64,000 bases of DNA, from the NCBI RefSeq assembly GCF_014642075.1, contig NZ_BMIK01000002.1, positions 248,001 to 312,000 on the forward strand, given 5' to 3'. The translations under genes and the position numbers were made by a program. This DNA comes from Parapedobacter defluvii (GTDB lineage Bacteria > Bacteroidota > Bacteroidia > Sphingobacteriales > Sphingobacteriaceae). Every line of letters begins with the position of its first letter. Positions within the stretch are counted from its first letter, which is position 1. Below the pieces are notes generated by a model. It worked only from the letters and a program-made list of their open reading frames with translations, had not been told where the DNA came from and ran no database searches. This document shows, piece by piece, positions 8,571 to 16,299 of this stretch.

Positions 8571-8632
8571 GCTATCAGCTATCAGCTATCAGCCGATTGC
8601 CGACAGCTGATAGCCGACTGCCGACAACAGCT
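8570..8632. repeat. GCTATCA repeat with 11-bp inverted arms between convergent genes
   Basis: Tandem GCTATCA units (8571-8594) are followed by inverted versions. GGCTATCAGCT (8570-8580) pairs with AGCTGATAGCC (8605-8615). It fills the whole gap between convergent genes, so a two-way terminator is the likely role. The word family recurs at 3215-3290 and 16268-16296. Confidence 0.6.
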
Positions 8633-9086
8633 AATTCTCGGTTAATAAGGCCTTGGCAATTTCGGAAATGGTTTTGCCGTCTGCTTTTCCGGCGAGTTTC
8701 TGGTTTGCCAATCCCATCACCTTGCCCATGTCTTTCGGACCCGAAGCACCCGTTTCAGCAATGAGTTGTTTGACGGCACTTTCCACTTCTTCACGGCTGA
8801 GCTGCTTTGGCAGGAAGCTTTCGATTACTTCCAGTTCTTCTATTTCGATCTGATACAGATCGTCACGGTTTTGCTGTTTGTAAATCTCCGCAGACTCCCG
8901 TCGTTGTTTGGCCAATTTCTGCAGCACTTTAACTTCGGTGTCTTCCGTGAGTGCCTCGGCAGGTCCTTTTTCTGTTTTTGCAAGCAGTATGGCTGCCTTG
9001 ATGGCGCGTAGGCCGCGGAGCCGGGTATTGTCTTTGGCCAGCATGGCTGCCTTAATGTCCTGATCTATTTTATCTTGTAAAGCCAT
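8631..9086 (-). CDS. GatB/YqeY domain protein
   Basis: 151 residues, the full length of the YqeY family. Visible blocks are 'IKAAMLAKDNTRLRGLRAIKAAI', 'AKQRRESAEIYKQQNRDDL', 'EIEELEVIESFLPKQLS' and 'GPKDMGKVMGLANQKLAGKADGK'. The domain is the tail domain of the GatB amidotransferase subunit, where it contacts tRNA. Stand-alone YqeY proteins have no settled function. It has its own promoter (TATCTTTG at 9126-9133) and is convergent with the aminolipid operon. Confidence 0.92.
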   Translation of the reverse strand: MALQDKIDQDIKAAMLAKDNTRLRGLRAIKAAILLAKTEKGPAEALTEDTEVKVLQKLAKQRRESAEIYKQQNRDDLYQIEIEELEVIESFLPKQLSREEVESAVKQLIAETGASGPKDMGKVMGLANQKLAGKADGKTISEIAKALLTEN

Positions 9087-9125
9087 TTTCTGTAGGTTAC
9101 TTGTTTTGAGGTTATTTTACGATGC

Positions 9126-9133
9126 CAAAGATA
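9126..9133 (-). promoter_or_regulatory. -7 element TATCTTTG for the YqeY gene
   Basis: On the minus strand this reads TATCTTTG, an exact TAnnTTTG match, 40 bases before the ATG at 9086. The -33 position is not clear. Confidence 0.55.
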
Positions 9134-9149
9134 GTAATTTAAGTTTACA

Positions 9150-9292
9150 CGAATAGCCACGGAAGCGGGGGTATTAATCGATAGCAGTTGATGTTTGCCA
9201 CGAATGCACAGATGGTTATAAATGATCCGTGTTTGTCAGATGATTCGTTTGTTAGATGATTCGTGTTAATTCGTGTATTCGTAGTTTTTTTG
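9150..9292. repeat. Degenerate CACGAAT / GATTCGTGTT intergenic words
   Basis: Between the divergent YqeY and small membrane protein genes are scattered words such as 'gccacgaatgcacagatgg', 'gatgatccgtg' and 'gatgattcgtgttaattcgtg'. The vocabulary resembles that of the hairpin at 14737-14785. No open frame is seen. Confidence 0.5.
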
Positions 9293-9305
9293 AGATATTT
9301 TTTTG

Positions 9306-9313
9306 TACTTTTG
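9306..9313 (+). promoter_or_regulatory. -7 element TACTTTTG for the 72-residue membrane protein
   Basis: Exact TAnnTTTG match 18 bases before the ATG at 9331, which argues for that start and a very short leader. Confidence 0.55.
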
Positions 9314-9330
9314 GCGCAAATGTTATTTAT

Positions 9331-9549
9331 ATGGCAACTGCATTAGAAAAAACACCTCCGAGAAAAACCGATAACAACGCAAATCAAACCCATTATTATG
9401 TAACATTGGCTATTGCTGTAGCAATCGGGTTGGCTGGTACCTTCCTCCGGTTCTTACAGGATTCAGCACTGCTATCCGCCATTTCCAATATCCTGCTCGC
9501 CCTCGGTTGGTTTATTGTCTTCCGCGTGGTGTTCCGGATTATGAAATAG
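9331..9549 (+). CDS. Small two-helix membrane protein
   Basis: 72 residues. A polar N-terminus (MATALEKTPPRKTDNNANQTH) is followed by two hydrophobic segments, about 26-44 (YYVTLAIAVAIGLAGTFLRF) and 51-69 (ALLSAISNILLALGWFIVF). The ATG at 9331 is preferred to an in-frame ATG at 9256 because the promoter element at 9306-9313 falls between them. Small proteins of this layout are common in Sphingobacteriaceae but I cannot assign a function. It is convergent with the CBS gene downstream. Confidence 0.7.
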   Translation: MATALEKTPPRKTDNNANQTHYYVTLAIAVAIGLAGTFLRFLQDSALLSAISNILLALGWFIVFRVVFRIMK

Positions 9550-9566
9550 GACGATGACGTAACCTG

Positions 9567-9995
9567 CTAACTATTAATGTAATTTTCTAATTGGTTGATG
9601 GTCTGCTGCTGGTCTTCGATGATGTATTTGACCAAGTCACCGATAGAAAGCATACCGATCACTGTATCTCCTTCAACAACCGGGAGATGCCTGAAATGAT
9701 GATTGGTCATCAGCTGCATGCAATGATCAATGGCTTCATGCGGTGAGATGGTATGCGGATTAGGAGTCATCACCTCATACATGGGCGTATCTTTGGAGGA
9801 TTTTCCCTGTAGAATAATCTTGCGGGCATAATCCCTTTCCGTAAAGATGCCCCGTAATGCCCCGTTTTCAATGATCAGCAATGCACTGATGTTTTTTTCC
9901 ATCATCATCTTTAATGCTTCCAGTACAGAAACATCTTGGGATACCGAATAGACGACGGCTGGTTTGTTGTTGAGGATGTGCTTAACGGTTTTCAT
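9567..9995 (-). CDS. Two-CBS-domain protein
   Basis: 142 residues made almost wholly of a CBS pair: 'VSVLEALKMMMEKNISALLIIENGALRGIFTERDY' and 'ISPHEAIDHCMQLMTNHHFRHLPVVEGDTVIGMLSIGDLVK'. This is the stand-alone CBS protein type that binds adenosine nucleotides and is often stress- or hypoxia-related; no partner domain is present. Its start codon and about 100 bases upstream form one copy of the 108-bp duplicated element described below, so its regulation may be shared with other loci that carry the element. Confidence 0.88.
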   Translation of the reverse strand: MKTVKHILNNKPAVVYSVSQDVSVLEALKMMMEKNISALLIIENGALRGIFTERDYARKIILQGKSSKDTPMYEVMTPNPHTISPHEAIDHCMQLMTNHHFRHLPVVEGDTVIGMLSIGDLVKYIIEDQQQTINQLENYINS

Positions 9996-10096
9996 CTGTA
10001 AATAATTTTATTTCATCGGTCAGATGGAGCTTATCCTGTTTAAAATTTACATTTCCTTGTGTGATAAAAATGAAATTTCAAACAGGAACGGTTCAT
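9989..10096 (-). repeat. 108-bp duplicated 5' element, copy 1 (upstream of CBS gene)
   Basis: Read on the minus strand, this segment runs from about 100 bases upstream of the CBS gene through its ATG. It matches 37257-37364 on the plus strand over 108 bases with 7 differences and no gaps. It contains a dyad in which GTTTGAAATTT-CATTT faces AAATG-T-AAATTTTAAAC across 13 bases, so it can form a long hairpin about 40 bases before the ATG. No good TAnnTTTG promoter is visible inside (TAAATTTT is closest). Confidence 0.85.
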
Positions 10097-10229
10097 AAGT
10101 CAAGTCGTTGCTTAATATGTCAACAGAAATACAGGGGCCAGCTTATAACTATAATCGGCGTTTCGCAAATACAGGATAAAGATAACGAAATTCCTCAAAA
10201 AAACCTAACACATTTTTTCGACGCTGCTA

Positions 10230-10664
10230 CTAGCCGGCCAGTCCGCTTGGCCAGGCATGCCACGGAATGCGGGAAAGAATCAAAATCAATCCGATGATAT
10301 AAAATATCAGCACACTTGCATTTTGTTGTTTGGGGGTTGGCAATCGTTTTGCCCGTGAATAGCCGACGGTAATCAGCACAACGGCTACCAGCATCATGAG
10401 GGGGTGTTCGAGAAAGTAAAGGCGGGCTACGCTATCTTTCATTGCGGCTCCTGATGCATTTTTAATGCCATAAGGTGAGACGAAATAGGTGATCAAACCA
10501 ACGACCAATTGCAGATGCGCACAGATGAGTCCTAACAATGCCATTTTACGGTTATACCCTTTATTTTGCAGGTAAGCGAATAAGACGTAAAGAATGGAAA
10601 TAACCAATCCGGCCAGTAGTACATAAGCCAAAGTTGAATGCAGGTGTTTGATCCCGGTGTACAT
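10230..10664 (-). CDS. Conserved four-helix membrane protein, function unknown
   Basis: 144 residues with four hydrophobic segments, roughly 11-31, 42-63, 88-103 and 117-130. Histidines lie at or near the membrane faces: His7 and His9 in 'IKHLHSTLAYV', His49 in 'LICAHLQLVVG', His86 in 'FLEHPLMML', and one in the C-terminal 'IPWHAWPSG'. The pattern suggests a haem-b or quinone-type membrane protein, but no known signature is met and I do not assign one. It lies between the SprT-like gene and the CBS gene on the same strand. The 230 bases that follow it, up to the CBS gene, show only the duplicated element. Confidence 0.72.
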   Translation of the reverse strand: MYTGIKHLHSTLAYVLLAGLVISILYVLFAYLQNKGYNRKMALLGLICAHLQLVVGLITYFVSPYGIKNASGAAMKDSVARLYFLEHPLMMLVAVVLITVGYSRAKRLPTPKQQNASVLIFYIIGLILILSRIPWHAWPSGLAG

Positions 10665-10724
10665 AGTTTTTTAGTTGTTTATGTTAGTACCATCCCCAAC
10701 TCGATAGTGGGGCTGTTGTTGCCA

Positions 10725-11375
10725 TTACGATGAATGACGTGCTAAAATTACGGAATTAATTGGAGATTCCAGCACCGTTACTTCGGCAACCGGACTGAAA
10801 AGATAGATGCGCCGTGTGGTTAGCTCAATGCAGCGGTACCGCTTTCTGATTTTTTCCTTCTTTTGGAAAACACGGCCGTTTTTGAGGGAAAAAATAGCAT
10901 TTTCTGGCAATTGCTCCACAACTTGGATACCATTGCTTTGGATATCATATCGTTTCAATACGCGGAATAATCCCAGGTCCGTACAACTTGATGCAGCCGG
11001 ATTAGCCAGATAGCGAATCAGGGCCGCTTCGACGTCACCGGGGAAAACCCTCAATTGGATAAAAGGTTGCATAAGTTGGCCGAAATGGGTTTTCCACTCC
11101 TGTCCATGGGGCTTTACGCTATTTTTATGGTTATTCCAAGTTTTTAAATGGGCAAACTCGTGGATGGTCGTAATCAAGAAAGCGTAAGGATTCAAATTGT
11201 GATTTACGGATATGCGATGTCCATGTTTACCATGTGGCGCCCTGTAGTCGCCCAATTTGGACGATCGGCTTTTGCTGATGCGGAAAAGACATCGGCTATC
11301 AACAATCCATCGGGAAATAACCGGCGCAGCAAGCGCGGGCATGTATTGGCTTAACTGGTGACTGTAGTCAGGCAT
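10725..11375 (-). CDS. SprT-like zinc metalloprotease domain protein
   Basis: 216 residues. The zinc site is 'TTIHEFAHLKTW' (His72, Glu73, His76), and a third ligand candidate lies in 'KPHGQEWKTHFGQLM'. This is the SprT arrangement HExxH plus a downstream H..W. The C-terminal part 'FQKKEKIRKRYRCIELTTRRIYLFSP' corresponds to the zinc-ribbon-like region, here lacking clear cysteine pairs. The start ATG overlaps the end of the ABC gene by 8 bases (ATGCCTGA), so the two are translationally linked. Cellular substrate unknown. Confidence 0.85.
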   Translation of the reverse strand: MPDYSHQLSQYMPALAAPVISRWIVDSRCLFRISKSRSSKLGDYRAPHGKHGHRISVNHNLNPYAFLITTIHEFAHLKTWNNHKNSVKPHGQEWKTHFGQLMQPFIQLRVFPGDVEAALIRYLANPAASSCTDLGLFRVLKRYDIQSNGIQVVEQLPENAIFSLKNGRVFQKKEKIRKRYRCIELTTRRIYLFSPVAEVTVLESPINSVILARHSS

Positions 11376-12894
11376 GTCTGTCTGTTTTTTCTGCGATTTT
11401 CCCTTTTTCCAATCGGATATACTTCGTTACACAAGCGGGGATATCTTCGGCATAGTGACTTACGTAAATGAGCGTTGTACCGACGATGCGATGTAACTCG
11501 TCGACTAAATTTTTGAAAAAATCATGGTGCTGCGGTCCCAGGCCTTGGCAGGGCTCATCGAGAATGAGCAGTGTCGGGTTTTTGATTACTGCCCTGGCGA
11601 GCAAGCACAGCCGTTGCCGGTCTGGACTCAGCTGTGCCAAACGCAGGGAAGCAGTATCGGCCATGCCAAAAAGCTGCAGCCATTGAAGAGCTGTTTCCTG
11701 CTGTGCAGCACTTACTTTCCGGAATAGTCCAACCGTATCAAAAAATCCCGAAAGTACTACCTGCAATGCCGTTTGGGTTTTGGGAAAATATTGGTGTAGC
11801 TCCGGTGACACGTAGCCGATTTGTCTTTTGATGTCCCAAATGCTTTCGCCCGAGCCGCGTTTTCGCCCAAATAGCGTAATATTATTGCTGTACGCCTGTG
11901 GATTGTCGCCGTTAATCAAGCTGAGCAAGGTAGATTTGCCAGCGCCGTTGTGACCCTGCAAGGCCCAGGCTTCACCGGTAGCCACCCGCCAGGTTATTCC
12001 ATCCAGGATGAGCTTATCTCCATAACGTACCGTTACATTCTTCAGCTCAACAACCACCTTGGAGTCTTCAGGGGGGCGGGGTTCGAGCAGCCTACGGATA
12101 GGGCCGTGTAATGACTGGTGCAGCTGGGATTGGGAAGTAGCCAGTTCGGGGGGGGACCACTTGATTTCACGCTTGGGTCCTTGCGCGATGACGGTATCTC
12201 CCTGGATTACGGCAACGTGTGTGATACACGGTGGGATTTCTTCTGGAGTGGTAGCGAGGATGATCTGTGTACCGGACCTGGCAATGGTGTCCAGAATTCC
12301 ATTCAATCGATGCCGTGTTTCCACATCGAGCCCAATGAGTGGATGGTCGAGAAGTAACAGCCTGGGATTGCGGACCAGAGCGGCGGCAATCATGAGCCGC
12401 CGTGTTTCCCCGTTGGATAATTTAATCAGGTTTTTGTCGGCCAGCGGGTCAAGCGCCAGCAGTTCCATCACATCGTTGGTCTTCCAGGTGATTACCGGAT
12501 TCTTGGACGTAATGCTGTGTAGGTACTCGGTTACGGTGGCAACATCCTCCGCCTCTGTACTGTTGAACCGTTGCTGGTAATAAAAGTTCTGCACGTTGCT
12601 TTTGCTGCGAAAATGATGGTGGAAAGGGACGTAACAGACCAGGTCGTGGTGGTTACGGTAGGTGCCATCTTCGGGTTGCGCCAGGTAGTCATCCGCATAA
12701 TAATGACGAACGATACCCCGGGTAATCGGGGTACGCCCGGTAAATACTTCCAGAAGCAGGCGTTTTGACTCTTCGGGATATCCTGTAATGGCCCACTGTT
12801 GACCTCTTTCCATTTTGAAGTTGAGGTTCTTGGCAACGGGTTGCCCCTCTTTCGTCACGGTTACGTCGGTTAACGCTAAAAACGGTGTATTCAC
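11368..12894 (-). CDS. Tandem ABC ATPase protein (ModF/PhrA-like) with degenerate first domain
   Basis: 508 residues with two nucleotide-binding domains and no membrane segment. The second is standard at Walker A ('[17 protein letters not shown]') and Walker B ('TLLILDEPCQGLG'), but its signature reads LSPDRQ instead of LSGGQ. In the first, the Walker A site reads 'ITGYPEESKRLLLEV' (about 36-50), lacking the GKS/T loop, and Walker B reads 'LLLLDHP', with His at the catalytic Glu position; its signature LSNGE is partly kept. So only one domain looks fit to hydrolyse ATP. The start is GTG at 12894, sharing one base with the nhaA stop (TAGTG). The gene forms a linked set nhaA-ABC-sprT. Confidence 0.85.
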   Translation of the reverse strand: MNTPFLALTDVTVTKEGQPVAKNLNFKMERGQQWAITGYPEESKRLLLEVFTGRTPITRGIVRHYYADDYLAQPEDGTYRNHHDLVCYVPFHHHFRSKSNVQNFYYQQRFNSTEAEDVATVTEYLHSITSKNPVITWKTNDVMELLALDPLADKNLIKLSNGETRRLMIAAALVRNPRLLLLDHPLIGLDVETRHRLNGILDTIARSGTQIILATTPEEIPPCITHVAVIQGDTVIAQGPKREIKWSPPELATSQSQLHQSLHGPIRRLLEPRPPEDSKVVVELKNVTVRYGDKLILDGITWRVATGEAWALQGHNGAGKSTLLSLINGDNPQAYSNNITLFGRKRGSGESIWDIKRQIGYVSPELHQYFPKTQTALQVVLSGFFDTVGLFRKVSAAQQETALQWLQLFGMADTASLRLAQLSPDRQRLCLLARAVIKNPTLLILDEPCQGLGPQHHDFFKNLVDELHRIVGTTLIYVSHYAEDIPACVTKYIRLEKGKIAEKTDRHA

Positions 12895-14069
12895 TAGTTG
12901 CTGTTTTGGTTCGTATACTTGCGCCCTAATCGATTGAGGATAACATATCCAATACTGCCGGAGAATATCGACGCGACCAAAATGGCAAATTTAGCCGCTG
13001 TCTGATGATTGAGGTCTTCAAAAGAAAGTAACGCGATGAATATCGACATCGTAAAACCGATGCCTCCAATCAATCCAATGGAGAGCAGTTGGGTCCATTG
13101 TGTGCCTTTGGGAAGCTCACTTACCTTCAGCCTGACTGCAATCCAGGATAGAAGGGTGATGCCCAAAGGTTTGCCTATACATAATCCGGCGATAATTCCG
13201 AGCCCAAGCGGACTGGTAAGTCCTTCTACCATTCCACTTTCAAACCGGATATTGGTATTGGCGAGGGCAAACAAGGGCATAATGAAAAAATTGACGGGAG
13301 TACTGATGGCGTGTTCAACCTGTTGGATCGGAGAGGGGCCGCCATTTCTACCCCGAATCGGAATGGCAAAAGCAGTAAGTACGCCGGCGATGGTAGCGTG
13401 TATGCCGGAATGATGGATGAAATACCAAATAAATAACCCTGGAATCAGGTATAGCCAAATGGATTTCAGGCCCATCCGGTTCATAAAAGTCAGCAGCAGG
13501 AAAATTCCCAGTGCATACAGCAAATAACTTGCTGCCAGATCAGTTGTATAAAAGATGGCTATGACCAGAATGGCTCCGAGATCGTCCACGATTGCCAGGG
13601 CCGTCAGAAATACCTTCAGTGCAATCGGTACACGTTTGCCTAATAGCGAAAGAATGCCAATGGCGAACGCAATATCCGTTGCCATCGGAATGCCCCAGCC
13701 GTGAGCGGTTTCAGTGCCCATATTAAACAGTAAATAAATGCCTGCCGGTATCAGCATGCCACCCAGTGCGGCAAAGAAGGGAAGTGACGCTTTCTTAGCC
13801 GATGAAAGCTGGCCATGTGCCAGCTCTTGTTTTATCTCTATGCCGACCATCAGGAAGAACACAGCCATTAAGCCATCGTTTATCCATTGGAGGATGCTAT
13901 ACCGGAGATGGACCTGCGGTGTCTCGATTCCTACCGGATGGGCAAGTAACGATTCGAAACCGGAGCCCAGGGGTGAATTGGCAATAACCAGGGAAATAAC
14001 CAGAAACACCAACAATGTCATGCCACTGGCCGAGTCGGCTTCAAAAAATTGTTTGATCTGTTTACGCAT
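12894..14069 (-). CDS. nhaA: Na+/H+ antiporter NhaA
   Basis: 391 residues from the ATG at 14069 (MRKQIKQFFEADSASG), close to the 388 of E. coli NhaA. The frame is open further up to 14183 but that extension would overlap tsaC. The paired Asp of the transport site is in 'LTALAIVDDLGAILVIAIFYT'. Other family blocks are 'FFLMVGIEIKQELAHGQLS', 'GWGIPMATDIAFAIGIL' and 'PVNFFIMPLFALANT'. About 11-12 membrane segments are present. It exchanges cytoplasmic Na+ for protons. It overlaps the ABC gene start by one base. Confidence 0.95.
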   Translation of the reverse strand: MRKQIKQFFEADSASGMTLLVFLVISLVIANSPLGSGFESLLAHPVGIETPQVHLRYSILQWINDGLMAVFFLMVGIEIKQELAHGQLSSAKKASLPFFAALGGMLIPAGIYLLFNMGTETAHGWGIPMATDIAFAIGILSLLGKRVPIALKVFLTALAIVDDLGAILVIAIFYTTDLAASYLLYALGIFLLLTFMNRMGLKSIWLYLIPGLFIWYFIHHSGIHATIAGVLTAFAIPIRGRNGGPSPIQQVEHAISTPVNFFIMPLFALANTNIRFESGMVEGLTSPLGLGIIAGLCIGKPLGITLLSWIAVRLKVSELPKGTQWTQLLSIGLIGGIGFTMSIFIALLSFEDLNHQTAAKFAILVASIFSGSIGYVILNRLGRKYTNQNSN

Positions 14070-14100
14070 GGATGGGTAATCTCGTGAGAAATGCCCAAAT

Positions 14101-14721
14101 TTACAAAAAAAGGGACAAATCGCCTTTTCCCTCGCGGACAATTTCGAAATCACCCGAAGTAGCATCCACCACCGTAGAGGCAACGTTGCCGCCGTAGCCT
14201 CCGTCGATGACCAGGTCTACTTGGTTGCCGTATTTTTCGTGAATCAGCTCCGGGTCCGTGGAGTACTCCACGATTTCGTCGTCGTCGTGGATGGAGGCCG
14301 ATACGATGGGGTTGCCCAGCTCACGCACGATCTCCCGGGCAATGGCATTATCCGGTACGCGGATACCCACAGTCTTTTTCTTCGAGCTCAATAGTTTGGG
14401 TACCTGTCCGCTGGCATTAAAAATGAACGTGAATGGACCCGGAAGCGCCTTTTTCAGCAACCGGAATGTTGCGGTATCAAAGGGCTTGGTGTATTGCGCA
14501 ATGCTGGTGAGGTCATTGCAGACAAAAGACAGATTTGCCTTTTCAGGCTTGATGCCCCGCAGTTCGCACACCCGCTCAATTGCGCGGTGGTTGTTGATGT
14601 CACAGCCCAGGCCATAAACAGTATCCGTTGGGTAAATAATCAAGCCACCTCTGCGCAGCACGTCCACTACCTGTTGGATGGCTTTCGGATTCGGATTCTC
14701 TTCATAGATACGTATTAACAT
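14101..14721 (-). CDS. L-threonylcarbamoyladenylate synthase (Sua5/YciO/YrdC)
   Basis: 206 residues, a single YrdC domain: 'GGLIIYPTDTVYGLGCDINNHRAIERVCELRG', 'LSFVCNDLTSIAQYT', 'PGPFTFIFNAS', 'TVGIRVPDNAIAREI' and 'PIVSASIHDDDE'. The family makes threonylcarbamoyl-AMP for the t6A modification of ANN-decoding tRNAs. The length fits the TsaC/YciO type without the Sua5 C-terminal domain. The YciO branch is an alternative, hence no symbol. A gene for the t6A-cyclising enzyme TcdA is also in this window (48064). The gene lies after asnS, separated by a strong hairpin. Confidence 0.9.
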   Translation of the reverse strand: MLIRIYEENPNPKAIQQVVDVLRRGGLIIYPTDTVYGLGCDINNHRAIERVCELRGIKPEKANLSFVCNDLTSIAQYTKPFDTATFRLLKKALPGPFTFIFNASGQVPKLLSSKKKTVGIRVPDNAIAREIVRELGNPIVSASIHDDDEIVEYSTDPELIHEKYGNQVDLVIDGGYGGNVASTVVDATSGDFEIVREGKGDLSLFL

Positions 14722-14736
14722 CGTTTCAGCAATTGA

Positions 14737-14785
14737 ACACAGATGACACGGATGCGTAAATCCGTTTAATCTGTGTCATCTGTGT
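14737..14785. terminator. Long hairpin between asnS and tsaC-type gene
   Basis: ACACAGATGACAC (14737-14749) pairs perfectly with GTGTCATCTGTGT (14773-14785), with an inner GGAT/ATCC pair. No T-run follows on the minus strand, so it may act as a processing or stabilising hairpin rather than an intrinsic terminator. Its words match those of other intergenic repeats here. Confidence 0.55.
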
Positions 14786-14798
14786 GCTAATTAAACCA

Positions 14799-16244
14799 TC
14801 AAAACTCCGCGTTGTTTGGCGTACGCGGAAAAGGAATTACATCGCGGATGTTGGTCATACCTGTAACAAAGAGGACCAGCCGCTCAAATCCGACACCGAA
14901 CCCCGAATGCGGGGCGGTGCCAAAACGCCGGGTATCCAGGAACCAGTCCATTTCATCGGTCGGAACACCCAGTTCCTGCATACGTTGCACCAACTTATCG
15001 TATCGCTCTTCGCGCTGTGAGCCGCCTACCATTTCGCCAATGCCGGGAAACAGGATGTCCATGGCAGCAACGGTCTGCCGTCCCTGGTCATCCGGCTCAT
15101 TGAGCCGCATATAAAATGATTTGATTTCTGCCGGGTAATCGGTAATAATGACCGGCTTCTTGAAATGTTTTTCTACCAAATACCGTTCGTGCTCAGATTG
15201 CAGGTCAGTACCCCAACCCGTTATGGGGTATTTAAATTGTTTCTTTTGATTGGGCTTGCTTTGGCGCAATATATCGATCGCTTCTGTATACGTAATCCGC
15301 TCAAACTGGTTGTCCAAACAGAAATGGAGTTTCGTGACGAGATCCATCTCCGAGCGCTCCTGTTGGGGTTTACCCTTTTCCTCTTCCAGTAGCCTGTTCC
15401 TGAGGAATTCGATTTCATCGGGGCAGTGGTCGAGGGCAAATCGGATAACGTATTTGAGAAGTTCCTCTGCCAAATCCATGTTATCTTCCAGTTCGTAAAA
15501 GGCCATTTCCGGCTCAATCATCCAAAACTCCGCCAGGTGACGCGTGGTGTTTGAGTTTTCCGCACGGAACGTCGGCCCGAATGTATAGATGTTGCCCAAG
15601 GCCATGGCAGCCAATTCGCCCTCCAGTTGTCCGGATACGGTCAGATTGGTAGGCTTGCCGAAAAAATCCTCCCGGTAATCAACGGAACCATCCGGGTTCC
15701 TCGGCGTATGGTCAAAATCCAGGGTCGTCACCTTGAACATTTCGCCCGCACCTTCGGCGTCAGACCCCGTGATAATCGGGGTATGCATATACACAAATCC
15801 ACGGTCAAAAAAGAACTGATGAATGGCAAAAGACAATGCATTGCGTACCTTGAATATCGCGTTGAAGGTATTTGTACGGAACCGTAGGTGGGCGATTTCA
15901 CGTAAAAATTCGAGGCTGTGTTTCTTGGGCTGCAACGGAAATTTTTCCGGATCACTGTCGCCGAGTATTTCGAGCGACTCTACCTTGATTTCGACCCGTT
16001 GCCCCTTGCCCAATGATTCTACCAGCGGCCCGGAAACCGCAATGGCTGCGCCGGTGGTAATCCGCTTCAACAGGTTTTCATCGGTACGGGTAAAATCTAC
16101 CACCGCTTGGATGTTGCCGAGGGTAGATCCATCGTTGATGGCTATAAACTGATTGTTCCGAAATGTTTTAACCCATCCTTTTACGGTTACCTGTTGCCCG
16201 TATTCCGTTGCATTCAATAAATCCTTTATACGTGTATGTTTCAT
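14799..16244 (-). CDS. asnS: Asparaginyl-tRNA synthetase
   Basis: 481 residues. An N-terminal OB-fold anticodon-binding domain (about 12-110, '[20 protein letters not shown]') precedes the class II catalytic core. Motif 2 is '[19 protein letters not shown]' and motif 3 is '[16 protein letters not shown]'. '[17 protein letters not shown]' and '[16 protein letters not shown]' set it as AsnRS rather than AspRS. It charges tRNA-Asn. Length and motifs are complete. The start at 16244 ([10 protein letters not shown]) is the first ATG. Confidence 0.97.
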   Translation of the reverse strand: MKHTRIKDLLNATEYGQQVTVKGWVKTFRNNQFIAINDGSTLGNIQAVVDFTRTDENLLKRITTGAAIAVSGPLVESLGKGQRVEIKVESLEILGDSDPEKFPLQPKKHSLEFLREIAHLRFRTNTFNAIFKVRNALSFAIHQFFFDRGFVYMHTPIITGSDAEGAGEMFKVTTLDFDHTPRNPDGSVDYREDFFGKPTNLTVSGQLEGELAAMALGNIYTFGPTFRAENSNTTRHLAEFWMIEPEMAFYELEDNMDLAEELLKYVIRFALDHCPDEIEFLRNRLLEEEKGKPQQERSEMDLVTKLHFCLDNQFERITYTEAIDILRQSKPNQKKQFKYPITGWGTDLQSEHERYLVEKHFKKPVIITDYPAEIKSFYMRLNEPDDQGRQTVAAMDILFPGIGEMVGGSQREERYDKLVQRMQELGVPTDEMDWFLDTRRFGTAPHSGFGVGFERLVLFVTGMTNIRDVIPFPRTPNNAEF

Positions 16245-16267
16245 ATCTTACCTTTCGGTTGTTTGTA

Positions 16268-16296
16268 GCTATCCGCTTTCAGCGATCGGCTTCCGG
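16268..16296. repeat. GCTATCCGCTTTCAGC intergenic repeat
   Basis: A copy of the word series seen at 3257-3286, lying between asnS and lgt. No coding sense. Confidence 0.5.
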
Positions 16297-16299
16297 CGA

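Noticed and set aside
10061-10297. 78-codon plus-strand frame
   Set aside because: It crosses from the duplicated element into the end of a minus-strand membrane protein gene and resembles no family.
14070-14183. 38-codon upstream extension of nhaA
   Set aside because: It would overlap the tsaC-type gene, and NhaA proteins begin near the ATG at 14069.
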